A stretch of DNA of 64,000 bases from Shewanella corallii (GCF_023349125.1 NZ_JAKIKT010000001.1:1116001-1180000), one strand, 5' to 3'; shown: positions 9,384-18,914, counted from the stretch's first letter. Notes: a model not told the origin generated them from the letters alone. A program made the numbers and translations.

Positions 9384-10265
9384 ATGACCCGGGATCAAGC
9401 AAGCGGTTTACGTACTATGAATCAACCATATAACGAAAAAGTAAAAGTAATAGCCGTAACCGGTGGTAAAGGTGGCGTTGGAAAAACCAGCGTATCGATT
9501 AACACCGCGGTTGCGTTGGCAGAAAAGGGTAAACGTGTTCTGGTTTTGGACGCTGATCTCGGTTTGGCCAATGTCGATGTCATGTTGGGCTTAAGAGCCG
9601 AGCGAAATCTGTCGCATGTATTATCCGGTGAAGCTGAACTGGACGATATCGTGGTGCGTGGTCCCAAAGGGATTGGCATTGTGCCGGCGACATCCGGTAC
9701 TCAGGGCATGGTGGAATTGAGCCCTGCACAGCATGCGGGTCTGATCCGTGCTTTCAGTGAAATGCGCACTCAGTTTGATGTACTGATTGTGGATACTGCG
9801 GCAGGTATTTCAGACATGGTGCTGAGTTTCTCCCGTGCGTCGCAGGATGTGATGGTCGTGGTTTGTGATGAGCCTACCTCCATTACCGATGCCTACGCAT
9901 TGATCAAAATTCTCAGCCGTGAGCATGGTGTATTCCGCTTTAAGATTGTCGCCAACATGGTGCGCAGTTTACGTGAAGGAATGGAGCTGTTTGCTAAGCT
10001 GAGTAAGGTTACTGACAGATTTCTGGATGTGGCTTTGGAGTTGGTTGCGACAATTCCCTTTGATGAAAACTTGCGTAAATCAGTACGTAAGCAAAAATTA
10101 GTAGTAGAGGCGTTTCCAAAATCACCGGCTACTATTGCTTATCACGGACTGGCAAACAAGATAATCAGCTGGCCGGTTCCCCAACAGCCCGGGGGACATC
10201 TTGAGTTCTTCGTAGAACGTTTGGTTCAGCGTCCAGAATATCAAGGGGACAGGGCGAGTGAATAA
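9384..10265 (+). CDS. flhG: Flagellar number regulator FlhG (FleN/YlxH, MinD-type ATPase)
   Basis: A 293-aa P-loop ATPase of the MinD/ParA family. The deviant Walker A motif GGKGGVGKT lies at about residues 27-35, with VLDADLGLANVDVMLG and LIVDTAAGISD following. The start at 9384 gives MTRDQASGLR, resembling the conserved N-terminal DQAxxLR motif by which FlhG-type proteins activate the FlhF GTPase; a start at 9366 would overlap flhF by 14 bases. FlhG limits flagellar number, usually to one per pole. It overlaps fliA by 8 bases. Confidence 0.96.
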   Translation: MTRDQASGLRTMNQPYNEKVKVIAVTGGKGGVGKTSVSINTAVALAEKGKRVLVLDADLGLANVDVMLGLRAERNLSHVLSGEAELDDIVVRGPKGIGIVPATSGTQGMVELSPAQHAGLIRAFSEMRTQFDVLIVDTAAGISDMVLSFSRASQDVMVVVCDEPTSITDAYALIKILSREHGVFRFKIVANMVRSLREGMELFAKLSKVTDRFLDVALELVATIPFDENLRKSVRKQKLVVEAFPKSPATIAYHGLANKIISWPVPQQPGGHLEFFVERLVQRPEYQGDRASE

Positions 10266-10977
10266 AGCCGCAGCGTATACCTGCTTTGACAATAAAACCG
10301 CTATCGTCGAACAGTATGCACCGCTGGTCAAAAGAATTGCGCATCATCTCTTGGCCAGGTTACCGGCCTCGGTGCAGCTGGATGACTTGCTGCAGGCCGG
10401 GATGATAGGTCTGCTGGAAGCTGCCGCCAAGTTTGACGGCAGCAAAGGCGCTAAGTTTGAAACTTTTGCCGGGATCCGTATTCGTGGCGCCATGTTGGAT
10501 GAGATACGGCGTGGGGATTGGGTTCCCCGTTCAGTTCACAAGAATCAGCGTATGGTCGCTCAGGCGATGGATGAGTTGGAGCAGGAGCTGGGTCGGGACG
10601 CAAAAGATGCAGAAATTGCCAGTCGACTTGATATGTCGCTGGATGAATACCATCATATTCTTAACGATGTTTCCGTCGGGAAAATCATAGGGATAGAAGA
10701 TTTAGGGGGCACGACTGATTATCTGACTCACAAAGAGGACCTCGATGACGGTTCCTATGAGTTGGTCGCTCAGTCTCAGTTCCAGTCCGCAATGGTAGAG
10801 GCGATTAAGCAGCTGCCGGAGCGAGACGCACTGGTGTTGTCGCTTTATTACGATGAAGCACTGAACCTTAAAGAAATTGGTGCCATACTTGAAGTCAGTG
10901 AATCGCGAGTCAGCCAGATCCTGAGTCAGGCATTACTGAGACTCAAAGCAAAGCTCAAGCATTGGACGCAGACATAA
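10258..10977 (+). CDS. fliA: Flagellar sigma factor FliA (sigma-28)
   Basis: A 239-aa sigma-70-family protein starting at GTG. Region 2 contains LDDLLQAGMIGLLEAAAKFD and FETFAGIRIRGAMLDEIR; region 4 contains LKEIGAILEVSESRVSQI, a helix-turn-helix. FliA directs late flagellar and chemotaxis promoters. The length equals that of enterobacterial FliA. It ends about 40 bases before cheY. Confidence 0.97.
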   Translation: MNKAAAYTCFDNKTAIVEQYAPLVKRIAHHLLARLPASVQLDDLLQAGMIGLLEAAAKFDGSKGAKFETFAGIRIRGAMLDEIRRGDWVPRSVHKNQRMVAQAMDELEQELGRDAKDAEIASRLDMSLDEYHHILNDVSVGKIIGIEDLGGTTDYLTHKEDLDDGSYELVAQSQFQSAMVEAIKQLPERDALVLSLYYDEALNLKEIGAILEVSESRVSQILSQALLRLKAKLKHWTQT

Positions 10978-11019
10978 TATTAATAATCGAGCAATTACTA
11001 AGGCTCATCGGAGGAAACC

Positions 11020-11403
11020 TTGGACAAGAATATGAAAATTCTCATTGTTGATGACTTTTCAACCATGAGACGGATCATCAAGAACTTGTTGCGCGACCTG
11101 GGATTCAACAACACTCAGGAAGCAGATGATGGATCAACCGCACTGCCTATGCTGCAAAAAGGCGATTTCGATTTTGTGGTGACAGATTGGAACATGCCGG
11201 GCATGCAAGGTATCGATTTGCTTAAGGCCATTCGCGCCGATGACAGCCTGAAACACCTTCCCGTACTCATGGTTACCGCCGAAGCCAAGCGCGAGCAGAT
11301 TATTGCTGCTGCCCAGGCCGGTGTGAATGGCTATGTGGTCAAGCCTTTTACAGCGGCAACGCTGAAAGAGAAGCTGGATAAAATCTTCGAACGACTGGGC
11401 TAA
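11020..11403 (+). CDS. cheY: Chemotaxis response regulator CheY
   Basis: A single-domain 127-aa receiver. Acidic pocket residues are in LIVDDFSTM, the phosphoacceptor is D56 in [10 protein letters not shown], and the conserved Lys is in VVKPFT. The start is a TTG placed 5 bases after GGAGG (11010-11014), which decides it over the ATG four codons inside. Phosphorylated CheY binds FliM to change rotation. It starts the cheYZAB group. Confidence 0.97.
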   Translation: MDKNMKILIVDDFSTMRRIIKNLLRDLGFNNTQEADDGSTALPMLQKGDFDFVVTDWNMPGMQGIDLLKAIRADDSLKHLPVLMVTAEAKREQIIAAAQAGVNGYVVKPFTAATLKEKLDKIFERLG

Positions 11404-11414
11404 GGTAGGCGCGG

Positions 11415-12155
11415 ATGCAGCAGGAAGGGATGTCTGGACTGATTAGCCTGGAAGACGCTCAACGCCTGGTTGAGCTGCTCAGTGCCGGAGAGCAGGAGCA
11501 GGCTGATGAGCTGTTCCGGGAAATGGCTTCACCTTTACAGAAAGATCTGTTTGACGAGGTGGGCAAACTCACCCGGCAATTGCACAGTGCTTTGGTGGAC
11601 TTTCAGGTAGACAGCAAGTTGCAGGAGTTGGCTCAGTCTGAGCTGCCTGACGCCAAAGAGCGCCTGAACTTCGTTATCGATATGACTGAAAATGCGGCCA
11701 ATAAAACCATGGACGCAGTTGAGGAGTGTTTGCCGCTGGCCGATGCGCTGGCAGTAAACGTTCAGCAGGTACAACCGTCGTGGGACAAGCTGATGCGCCG
11801 TGACCTGGACATTGCCGAGTTCAAGAGTCTGTGTCACGACGTTCAACAGTTTATTCAACGCACTGAGCAGGACTCATTACGGGTCAAAGATCTGCTCAAC
11901 GAAATTCTGCTTGCGCAGGACTTCCAGGATTTAACCGGTCAGATGATCCGCAGGGTGATTCAGCTGGTGAAAGATGTAGAAACCAATTTGGTATCGCTAC
12001 TGACGGTCTTTGGGGATATCCCTCATTTGGAATCTGAGCCAGAGAAACCTTCGGGTATCGAGGCAGAAGGACCGATTATGAACGCCGAAATGCGAGAGGA
12101 TGTGGTCGCCGGACAAGATGAAGTCGACGACCTGTTGTCGAGTCTCGGGTTCTAA
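11415..12155 (+). CDS. cheZ: CheY-P phosphatase CheZ
   Basis: A 246-aa helical protein. The catalytic segment LLAQDFQDLTGQMIRRV carries the Asp and Gln used to dephosphorylate CheY-P, and the C-terminal tail VDDLLSSLGF is the CheY-binding peptide. Position directly after cheY and before cheA agrees. CheZ is found mainly in beta- and gammaproteobacteria. Confidence 0.95.
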   Translation: MQQEGMSGLISLEDAQRLVELLSAGEQEQADELFREMASPLQKDLFDEVGKLTRQLHSALVDFQVDSKLQELAQSELPDAKERLNFVIDMTENAANKTMDAVEECLPLADALAVNVQQVQPSWDKLMRRDLDIAEFKSLCHDVQQFIQRTEQDSLRVKDLLNEILLAQDFQDLTGQMIRRVIQLVKDVETNLVSLLTVFGDIPHLESEPEKPSGIEAEGPIMNAEMREDVVAGQDEVDDLLSSLGF

Positions 12156-12172
12156 GCTAAGGAGTCAATTGA

Positions 12173-14353
12173 ATGGCCTTTGATGTGGATGAAGAGATCC
12201 TGCAGGATTTTCTGGTCGAAGCCGGGGAAATTCTGGAGTTACTCCAGGAACAGTTGGTATCCCTTGAGAACAATCCGGATGATACGGAGTTGCTCAATGC
12301 GATTTTCCGTGGTTTTCATACAGTTAAAGGCGGCGCCGGATTCCTTGGGCTGAACCCCATGGTGGCAGTCTGTCACGAATCAGAAAATACCTTCGACTTG
12401 CTGCGAAATGGCAAGCGTGCCGTGACACCGGAATTGATGGATATCATTCTCCAGGCTGTCGATACCATTAATACCCAATATGAACAGACACAGTCCGGTC
12501 AGGAACAGGAAGATGCTTCAGATGAACTGCTGGACAACCTGAAGTTGCTGGCCAGTGGCGCTCCTTTACCCGCAGAAGGTGGTGAAGAGCCTGCTGCTGA
12601 ATCAGAAACCGCAGAGGAAGTGGCTGAGGCCGCACCGGTGGATGACGATGGCCTGTTTGAGCCTGAACCGGCTCCAGCTCCTGAGGCCAGTGACGGTGGT
12701 TCGATTGATGAGATCGACGAGGGTGAGTTCGAAGCCATGTTGGATGCTCTTCATGGCGAGGGCAACGGACCCGGTGCTGAATCTGAGCCTGAAGCCAAGT
12801 CCCAGGCTCCTGCATCTGACAGTGACGACATTACCGATGATGAGTTTGAAGCTCTGCTTGATGAGCTCCATGGGTCAGGCAGTTTTAAAGGTGAAGCCGG
12901 CGGCGATGAGAAGGCGGCAGACGCCGCTCCATCAGATGACATCACAGATGATGAATTTGAAAAGTTGTTGGATGAACTTCATGGCGAAGGCACTGGGCCA
13001 AGCCTGAAAGAGACTGAAGCTCCGGCTGCTGCAGCAGCGCCCAAAGCGGCCCCCAAAGCTGAAGCCAAGCCTGAGTCCCCCAAGGCTGCACCCAAAGCCG
13101 CTCCGAAGGCGGCAGCTCCCGCGGCTAAATCAGCTCCTGCCCCTGCTAAAGATAAGGCGCCGGCTAAAGCCGTCCCTCAGGGGGAAACCACAGTACGTGT
13201 GGACACTGCACGCCTTGACCAAATTATGAATATGGTAGGTGAGCTGGTACTGGTGCGTAACCGTTTGGTCAGTTTGGGCATCACCCGTGAAGACGAGGAG
13301 ATGAGTAAGGCGCTGGCTAATCTGGATCTGGTGACCGGTGATCTGCAGGGTGCGGTAATGAAAACCCGCATGCAGCCCATCAAGAAGGTGTTTGGCCGAT
13401 TCCCCCGCGTGGTAAGGGACCTTGCCAGAAGTTTGAAGAAAGATATTGAACTTGTGATGGTGGGTGAGGAAACCGACCTGGATAAGAACCTGGTTGAAGC
13501 GCTGGCGGATCCTCTGGTTCACCTGGTTCGAAACTCAGTGGACCACGGTATTGAAATGCCGGATGTGCGCGAGAAGAACGGCAAATCCAGAACCGGTACC
13601 ATTACCCTGTCTGCAAGCCAGGAAGGTGATCATATCCTGCTGACCATCGAAGATGATGGCGGTGGTATGGACCCGGACAAGCTTAAAGAGATTGCGATTG
13701 AGCGTGGTGTTCTGGACGAAGATGCCGCATCGCGTATGTCAGATAACGAAGCCTATAATCTGATTTTTGCGCCCGGCTTCTCTACCAAAACCGAGATTTC
13801 TGATATTTCCGGCCGCGGTGTGGGTATGGATGTGGTGAAAACCCGAATTACCCAGCTCAATGGTACCGTGAATATCGACTCTTCCAAGGGCAAGGGCACC
13901 ATACTGGAAATTAAAGTACCACTGACGCTGGCGATTATGCCGACGCTGATGGTCGAAGTATCCAAGCAGGTGTTCGCTCTGCCTCTATCCAATGTGAATG
14001 AAATCTTCCATCTGGATTTGACCAAAACCAATGTGGTTGATGGTCAGCGTACAGTGAATGTCAGAGACAAAGCGGTGCCGCTTTTCTATCTGGAAAGCTG
14101 GTTGACCAAGGACAGCGCATTCAAACATGGCGATAAGTCTTTTGGCCATGTGGTGATAGTGCAGTTGGCCAATGTATTGGTGGGCTTTGTGGTTGACTCT
14201 CTGATTGGCCAGGAAGAGGTGGTGATTAAGCCTCTGGGCAAACTGTTGCAGGGAACACCTGGCATGGCCGGTGCGACGATTACCTCTGATGGTGGTATTG
14301 CACTGATTTTGGATATTCCCGGACTGATAAACGCGTACGCAAAAAAACAATAA
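12173..14353 (+). CDS. cheA: Chemotaxis histidine kinase CheA
   Basis: A 726-aa kinase. The P1 Hpt domain has the phosphorylated His at residue 49 (FRGFHTVKGGAG). Residues about 130-340 form an Ala/Pro/Glu-rich linker without an obvious folded P2 domain. The linker carries three copies of an acidic motif (179-195, 218-234, 255-271). Dimerisation (P3) starts near 340, the ATPase domain (P4) shows HLVRNSVDHGIE and GRGVGMDVV, and the CheW-like P5 domain ends the protein. It phosphorylates CheY and CheB in response to receptors. In Vibrio, the CheA linker is reported to contact polar ParP/ParC proteins, both encoded just downstream here. Confidence 0.97.
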   Translation: MAFDVDEEILQDFLVEAGEILELLQEQLVSLENNPDDTELLNAIFRGFHTVKGGAGFLGLNPMVAVCHESENTFDLLRNGKRAVTPELMDIILQAVDTINTQYEQTQSGQEQEDASDELLDNLKLLASGAPLPAEGGEEPAAESETAEEVAEAAPVDDDGLFEPEPAPAPEASDGGSIDEIDEGEFEAMLDALHGEGNGPGAESEPEAKSQAPASDSDDITDDEFEALLDELHGSGSFKGEAGGDEKAADAAPSDDITDDEFEKLLDELHGEGTGPSLKETEAPAAAAAPKAAPKAEAKPESPKAAPKAAPKAAAPAAKSAPAPAKDKAPAKAVPQGETTVRVDTARLDQIMNMVGELVLVRNRLVSLGITREDEEMSKALANLDLVTGDLQGAVMKTRMQPIKKVFGRFPRVVRDLARSLKKDIELVMVGEETDLDKNLVEALADPLVHLVRNSVDHGIEMPDVREKNGKSRTGTITLSASQEGDHILLTIEDDGGGMDPDKLKEIAIERGVLDEDAASRMSDNEAYNLIFAPGFSTKTEISDISGRGVGMDVVKTRITQLNGTVNIDSSKGKGTILEIKVPLTLAIMPTLMVEVSKQVFALPLSNVNEIFHLDLTKTNVVDGQRTVNVRDKAVPLFYLESWLTKDSAFKHGDKSFGHVVIVQLANVLVGFVVDSLIGQEEVVIKPLGKLLQGTPGMAGATITSDGGIALILDIPGLINAYAKKQ

Positions 14354-14370
14354 CAAGCCGAAGGATTTAA

Positions 14371-15510
14371 ATGGCGATCAAAGTACTGGTTGTCGATGAC
14401 TCCAGCTTTTTCAGGCGTCGAGTGTCTGAAATTGTTAACCAGGATCCTGGTCTGGAAGTCATCGGTGCAGCCACTAATGGGGAAGAGGCAATTGCCATGG
14501 CCGCCCAATTGCGGCCGGACGTCATCACCATGGACGTTGAAATGCCTATTATGGATGGGATCACTGCCGTAAGACGCATTATGGCGACGACTCCGGTTCC
14601 AATTCTTATGTTTTCCTCTCTTACCCACGATGGTGCCAAAGCCACGCTGGATGCCCTTGATGCCGGCGCGCTGGACTTCTTACCCAAGCGCTTCGAAGAT
14701 ATCGCGACCAATAAGCAGGAAGCTATCACGCTGCTGCAAAATCGCATAAAAGGGATTGCCAGACGCAGAGGTGGCAGTGTTGCCCCTGTCAGACCAAGTT
14801 CAGCTGCTGGCCCCACGACGGTCAGAGAGTCTTTGGTAAACCGCAGGCCAGAGCGTGTGCCCCCAAGCCCAGTGTCCGGCCCTGCTGTTGGCAGCGCTCC
14901 TGTACCCAAACGGTTTTCAAACGCTTCGGGTAAACGCTACAAAGCTTTGCTGATTGGAACCTCGACCGGCGGGCCTGTGGCGCTTCAAAAGGTGCTGACG
15001 CAGCTACCGACCAATTACCCATTGCCGATCCTGCTTATCCAGCATATGCCAGCAGCATTCACGCCGGCTTTTGCCAGTCGTTTGGATGGTCTGTGTAAGA
15101 TTCGGGTGAAAGAAGCTGAAAACGGAGAGATGTTGCAGCCGGGTTGCGCCTATCTGGCACCCGGAGGCATGCAGATGATGATCGAAAAATCCGGCGGATA
15201 TGGTCGCATTAAAATTCTCGCCGGTAAGGCCGATATGAATTATAAGCCGAGTGTGGATATCACCTTTGCCTCAGCATCTAAAATTTATGGTGGGGATATT
15301 CTGGCGGTAGTGCTCACTGGCATGGGGGCTGACGGTCGGGAAGGCTCACGTATGCTTAATAACCTTGGCGCGACAATCTGGGCTCAGGACGAAGCCAGTT
15401 GTGTGGTTTATGGAATGCCTCAAGCTGTGGTTAACGCCGGCCTTGCCAGCCATATAGTGGGTATTGAGCAGATGGCTGATGCGATTTTGAAAGAGTCATT
15501 CAATGGTTAA
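14371..15510 (+). CDS. cheB: Chemotaxis protein-glutamate methylesterase CheB
   Basis: A 379-aa protein with an N-terminal receiver domain (DDSSFFRR, phosphoacceptor in [10 protein letters not shown]) joined by a Pro/Ser-rich linker to a methylesterase domain. The catalytic triad motifs are visible: GTSTGGP (Ser), [10 protein letters not shown] (His) and LTGMGADG (Asp). CheB demethylates and deamidates receptors for adaptation. No cheR is visible in the window. It overlaps the next gene by 8 bases. Confidence 0.97.
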   Translation: MAIKVLVVDDSSFFRRRVSEIVNQDPGLEVIGAATNGEEAIAMAAQLRPDVITMDVEMPIMDGITAVRRIMATTPVPILMFSSLTHDGAKATLDALDAGALDFLPKRFEDIATNKQEAITLLQNRIKGIARRRGGSVAPVRPSSAAGPTTVRESLVNRRPERVPPSPVSGPAVGSAPVPKRFSNASGKRYKALLIGTSTGGPVALQKVLTQLPTNYPLPILLIQHMPAAFTPAFASRLDGLCKIRVKEAENGEMLQPGCAYLAPGGMQMMIEKSGGYGRIKILAGKADMNYKPSVDITFASASKIYGGDILAVVLTGMGADGREGSRMLNNLGATIWAQDEASCVVYGMPQAVVNAGLASHIVGIEQMADAILKESFNG

Positions 15511-15973
15511 GTTGTCACCAGTTACTCTGCTGTTGGTGCTGGCGCTGGCAATCAGTATTGGTTGCCTCACCTGGACCGGCTTTATGTTGGTTAAACAGTG
15601 GGATGTAAACAACAAGCTGCAAGCTGAAGTGACTGAGTTAAAAGCGTCTCAGGTGATGCTGATGGTGCCTGATAACCAGGCGCAGCAATTGTCTGACTGG
15701 CTTGGCAGGAATCCCGAGCAGGTGGATGAGTTACTGGAGATGGCCAGAGACAGCGAAAGTCTCAGTGTCGAAATTGAAGGCGATGCTAACTCTGGTTCCA
15801 AAGCTGCAGTTGCTGAAACCGTCACTCCAGTACAAACGCCTTTGAGGCCTGAGGCTGCTTTGCAACAACCGCCTGCGCAGGGTGTAACAGTCGAATCAGT
15901 GAATGACCAGGGTATTAAAATTATTCGTTTGCCCCATGGTGGTATCCGGGTAACGACGCGCGACGATAACTAA
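15503..15973 (+). CDS. Small single-pass membrane protein, function unknown
   Basis: A 156-aa protein whose start overlaps the cheB end by 8 bases. It has an N-terminal hydrophobic segment at about 6-31, a coiled-coil-prone stretch (about 36-80) and an Ala/Pro/Gln-rich spacer. A short basic C-terminal part reads [18 protein letters not shown]. No domain is recognised. Its position between cheB and parC and the tight spacing suggest a role linked to the polar chemoreceptor array or flagellum, but the sequence does not show which. Confidence 0.7.
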   Translation: MVKLSPVTLLLVLALAISIGCLTWTGFMLVKQWDVNNKLQAEVTELKASQVMLMVPDNQAQQLSDWLGRNPEQVDELLEMARDSESLSVEIEGDANSGSKAAVAETVTPVQTPLRPEAALQQPPAQGVTVESVNDQGIKIIRLPHGGIRVTTRDDN

Positions 15974-15997
15974 ATAAAAACGTATTTAGGGTAGAAA

Positions 15998-16789
15998 TTG
16001 AAGGTCTGGACGATAGCCAATCAAAAAGGTGGGGTAGGGAAAACCACCACTGTAGCCAGTCTGGCCGGTTTGTTGGCGAGACAGGGGCAAAGAGTGCTGA
16101 TGGTGGATACCGATCCCCATGCCTCTCTGGGGTATTACCTGGGGATTGACTCTGAAGAGGTCCCAGGCTCTTTGTATGACCTGTTTCTGGCGCATAAGAG
16201 CCTGAATACAGAGCAGGTAAAAGGGCTCATTGTCCCGACTCTGGTGGAAAATCTGGATTTGTTACCAGCGACTATGGCGCTGGCAACTCTGGACAGAGCA
16301 TTGGGGCATCAGGAGGGCATGGGGCTGATTTTACGCAACATGCTTAAGCTGCTTGATGATGACTACGATGTTGCCATTATCGACTGCCCACCGGTTCTGG
16401 GGGTTCTGATGGTAAACGCCATGGCTGCAAGTCAGCATATTGTGATCCCGGTACAGACTGAGTTTTTGGCGATAAAAGGGCTGGACCGCATGCTTAAAAC
16501 TATGGAGCTGATGGGGCGCTCCAAGCATACACAATATAGCTTCACCATAGTGCCGACCATGTATGATCGACGAACCAAGGCGTCGCCGGCGGCATTGCAA
16601 AAGCTGGGTGAAGATTACGGCGACAGTCTTTGGCCTGATGTTGTGCCGGTTGATACTAAATTCAGAGACGCCAGCCTGGCTAATTTACCGGCACCTCAGT
16701 ACGCACCATCCAGTCGAGGTGTTAAAGCCTATGACAAGTTATTGGATTATTTAATTGCCGGGGAATTTGACCATGTCAGCAACGGGTGA
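15998..16789 (+). CDS. parC: ParC, ParA-family ATPase for polar chemotaxis array positioning
   Basis: A 263-aa ParA/Soj-like ATPase with deviant Walker A in ANQKGGVGKTTT near the N-terminus, then VDTDPHASLGYYLG and IIDCPPVLGVL. The start is a TTG at 15998. Genes in this place in Vibrio (parC) position chemosensory arrays at the pole. A chromosome-partition role is unlikely without parB or parS nearby. The downstream gene overlaps its end by 17 bases and encodes the expected partner ParP. Confidence 0.88.
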   Translation: MKVWTIANQKGGVGKTTTVASLAGLLARQGQRVLMVDTDPHASLGYYLGIDSEEVPGSLYDLFLAHKSLNTEQVKGLIVPTLVENLDLLPATMALATLDRALGHQEGMGLILRNMLKLLDDDYDVAIIDCPPVLGVLMVNAMAASQHIVIPVQTEFLAIKGLDRMLKTMELMGRSKHTQYSFTIVPTMYDRRTKASPAALQKLGEDYGDSLWPDVVPVDTKFRDASLANLPAPQYAPSSRGVKAYDKLLDYLIAGEFDHVSNG

Positions 16790-17822
16790 TTCCGCGGTAT
16801 TTGATTACTTCAGTTTATTGCTGAAAGAGCCGATATCATCTATTGGGGATGACGAGGCGGATTTAGCTGTGGCTAAACCTGACCTGGATAGAAGGCCAAC
16901 GCCTGAAATAGAGCCCGTTGCCAAATTGATGGCTGAAGACATCGACAATTTGATGACAGCGACTCTGGATAAGCCTGAGGTTGACAGGGCTGTGCTTGAG
17001 CGCTTGTTAGCGCCCGTGGTGTCACCTGAAGTAGCGACCGAGAAGGTTGGCCCAGGAGTCATGACCTCACCTGAGGTTAAGATAGCGCCCCGGGTAAAGG
17101 TGAACACCAAAGCTCAAACCAAAGCGAAAACCAGCGCCAAAACGGAAACCGGAGTTGAAGAGAGTTCGGTAAGCAAGCTGGCTGAACCTGAGGTTAAGAC
17201 TAAGCTTAATGCCAGCGCGGAAGAGCCAGTCAGCGCCAAAGAACCTGTCAGGCGTCTGGCGGATATCGTGGCTGAAGATCTTGCTGGCTTGACCAGTACC
17301 AAGGTTACCCCAGAGACGCAAACGGGCAGCGTACCCCCTGCGAATACCGGGTTACTTGCCGATAATCTGGAAGATGATTTCCAGGTGTTGTTTTTCAAAA
17401 TTGCAGGTTTGACGCTGGCAGTTCCTCTGGTGAGCCTGGGTGGGATCGTCAGGCTGGAGAAGTTGAATCATATTATTGGTCGTCCAGCCTGGTATCTTGG
17501 GTTGCAGAACCACAGAGGTGAGCAGATTAATGTCGTGGATACCTGCGCCTGGGTGATGCCGGAACATATAGATAAAGAGTCGGTTGAATCGAAAAATTAT
17601 CAATATGTTGTACAATTAACAAAGAGCAACTGGGGTTTGGCTTGCGAATCCCTGTTGAATGCGACCCGAATCGACAAGTCGCAGGTCAATTGGCGCACCA
17701 AACCAGGGAAACGCCCATGGTTGGCGGGGGTCGTCAAGGAACAGATGTGTGGCATTTTGAATGTAGACGCTTTGATTACTATGCTTGATGCAGGGTTAGG
17801 GTGTCAGGATCCGATTGGCTGA
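16773..17822 (+). CDS. parP: ParP-like CheW-domain protein
   Basis: The ATG at 16773 was preferred over TTG at 16755; the product is 349 aa. The N-terminal 200 residues are low complexity, Lys/Ala/Thr/Glu-rich, with two similar short motifs (AEDIDNLMTA and AEDLAGLTST). The C-terminal 140 residues are a diverged CheW-like domain (VLFFKIAGLTLAVPLVSLGG, YLGLQNHRGEQINVVD). In Vibrio, ParP couples CheA to the polar ParC anchor through such an array-integration domain. The neighbours parC and cheW support the call. Confidence 0.82.
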   Translation: MSATGDSAVFDYFSLLLKEPISSIGDDEADLAVAKPDLDRRPTPEIEPVAKLMAEDIDNLMTATLDKPEVDRAVLERLLAPVVSPEVATEKVGPGVMTSPEVKIAPRVKVNTKAQTKAKTSAKTETGVEESSVSKLAEPEVKTKLNASAEEPVSAKEPVRRLADIVAEDLAGLTSTKVTPETQTGSVPPANTGLLADNLEDDFQVLFFKIAGLTLAVPLVSLGGIVRLEKLNHIIGRPAWYLGLQNHRGEQINVVDTCAWVMPEHIDKESVESKNYQYVVQLTKSNWGLACESLLNATRIDKSQVNWRTKPGKRPWLAGVVKEQMCGILNVDALITMLDAGLGCQDPIG

Positions 17823-17829
17823 GGTAATT

Positions 17830-18321
17830 ATGACCGAAACTAGTAGCGTAGCAGCAGTGGCAACCAAGGAAGACGCTGTATTGCAATGGGTAACGTTTCA
17901 TCTTGATAATGAAACGTACGGCATTAATGTGATGCAGGTGCAGGAAGTGTTGCGGTACACGGAGATTGCGCCGGTTCCAGGTGCGCCGCACTACGTGCTG
18001 GGCATTATCAATCTGCGTGGTAACGTGGTTACCGTGATTGATACCCGTTCTCGCTTTGGTTTGCCTTCCACCGAGGTTGACGACTCTACCCGGATTGTGA
18101 TCATCGAGGCTGAAAAGCAGGTTATCGGTATCCTGGTAGACAGTGTTGCTGAGGTGGTTTATCTGCGCAGCAGTGAAATTGATAACACGCCTAATGTTGG
18201 CACTGAAGAAAGCGCCAAGTTCATTCAGGGGGTTTCTAATCGTGAAGAAGAGCTACTTATTCTGGTGGACTTGGATAAGCTGCTGACAGACGAAGAATGG
18301 GCTGATTTGAAAGAGATGTAG
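17830..18321 (+). CDS. cheW: Chemotaxis coupling protein CheW
   Basis: A 163-aa CheW. The start at 17830 follows GAGG with about 5 bases spacing; an upstream TTG at 17815 is less likely. Core motifs are WVTFHLDNETYGINVMQVQE, VPGAPHYVLGIINLRG and VIDTRSRFGLP. CheW links receptors to CheA. It is the last gene before a strong intrinsic terminator. Confidence 0.96.
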   Translation: MTETSSVAAVATKEDAVLQWVTFHLDNETYGINVMQVQEVLRYTEIAPVPGAPHYVLGIINLRGNVVTVIDTRSRFGLPSTEVDDSTRIVIIEAEKQVIGILVDSVAEVVYLRSSEIDNTPNVGTEESAKFIQGVSNREEELLILVDLDKLLTDEEWADLKEM

Positions 18322-18338
18322 ACCTCAGCTTCATATTA

Positions 18339-18364
18339 AAACCCGCTTATATGCGGGTTTTTTT
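18339..18364 (+). terminator. Intrinsic terminator after cheW
   Basis: An 8-bp perfect stem AAACCCGC / GCGGGTTT with a 6-base loop, running into a T tract of seven. It closes the chemotaxis operon 17 bases after the cheW stop. Confidence 0.9.
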
Positions 18365-18503
18365 GTACCAGTGACTGGGAAAATGACCTTAGGGTAGAGT
18401 AGATTTTTGGTATCTAAATTGCAGGAATCAACCAAAATGAAGAATCGGTGGCAGAATTCTGACACGCCATTCTTGGTTTATGTTGGCTAAAGTGAGAGTC
18501 CTA

Positions 18504-18914
18504 ATGTCGGTAAATCCTGAATTATTGGTTGTAGTCGCGGTATTCCTGATCGCTTTATTGAGTTTGGGGATATGGGTAAGACAAGGTATGCGTTTGATGA
18601 CTGGCAAACTTGAAGCAACAACTCTGGTGCTGAGAGAAGCGGAGAAACAGACTGAGCAGTTGCGTCAGGAGTTAACAGAGCTAAGAAGTGGGACTATAGG
18701 TGTGGGACGTCGTGTCCTCGATCTGGAAAAGTCACTCAAACAACAACAGGCCCGATTGGAAGAGAGTGCTGAACAGGATCCCGGGGCCAGACTTTATACC
18801 AGGGCGGCGAAGATGGTCGGTTTGGGGGCGGGGGTTGATGAACTTGTCGCTGAGTGTGAATTGCCCAGAGCTGAGGCAGAGTTGCTGTTGAGACTTCATC
18901 GTAAGGCGGGATAA
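18504..18914 (+). CDS. DUF2802-type membrane-anchored coiled-coil protein
   Basis: A protein of 136 aa from ATG 18504, or 144 aa from ATG 18480; the former has a better purine-rich upstream stretch. One membrane helix (about 6-26) is followed by a coiled coil rich in Glu/Gln/Leu (about 35-95), then a small C-terminal helical part (ARLYTRAAKMVGLGAGVDEL, CELPRAEAELLLRLHRKAG). This layout and place after cheW fit the DUF2802 family found beside chemotaxis genes in Vibrio and Shewanella. The function is not established here. Confidence 0.75.
   Translation: MSVNPELLVVVAVFLIALLSLGIWVRQGMRLMTGKLEATTLVLREAEKQTEQLRQELTELRSGTIGVGRRVLDLEKSLKQQQARLEESAEQDPGARLYTRAAKMVGLGAGVDELVAECELPRAEAELLLRLHRKAG

Noticed and set aside
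12468-12945. Several alternative-frame open stretches across the cheA linker
   Set aside because: They are shadows of a repetitive, GC-rich low-complexity coding region; the CheA frame is continuous with conserved domains on both sides.
15998-16789. Chromosome-partition ParA/Soj function
   Set aside because: No parB or parS nearby; gene order with parP and cheW fits chemotaxis-array ParC instead.
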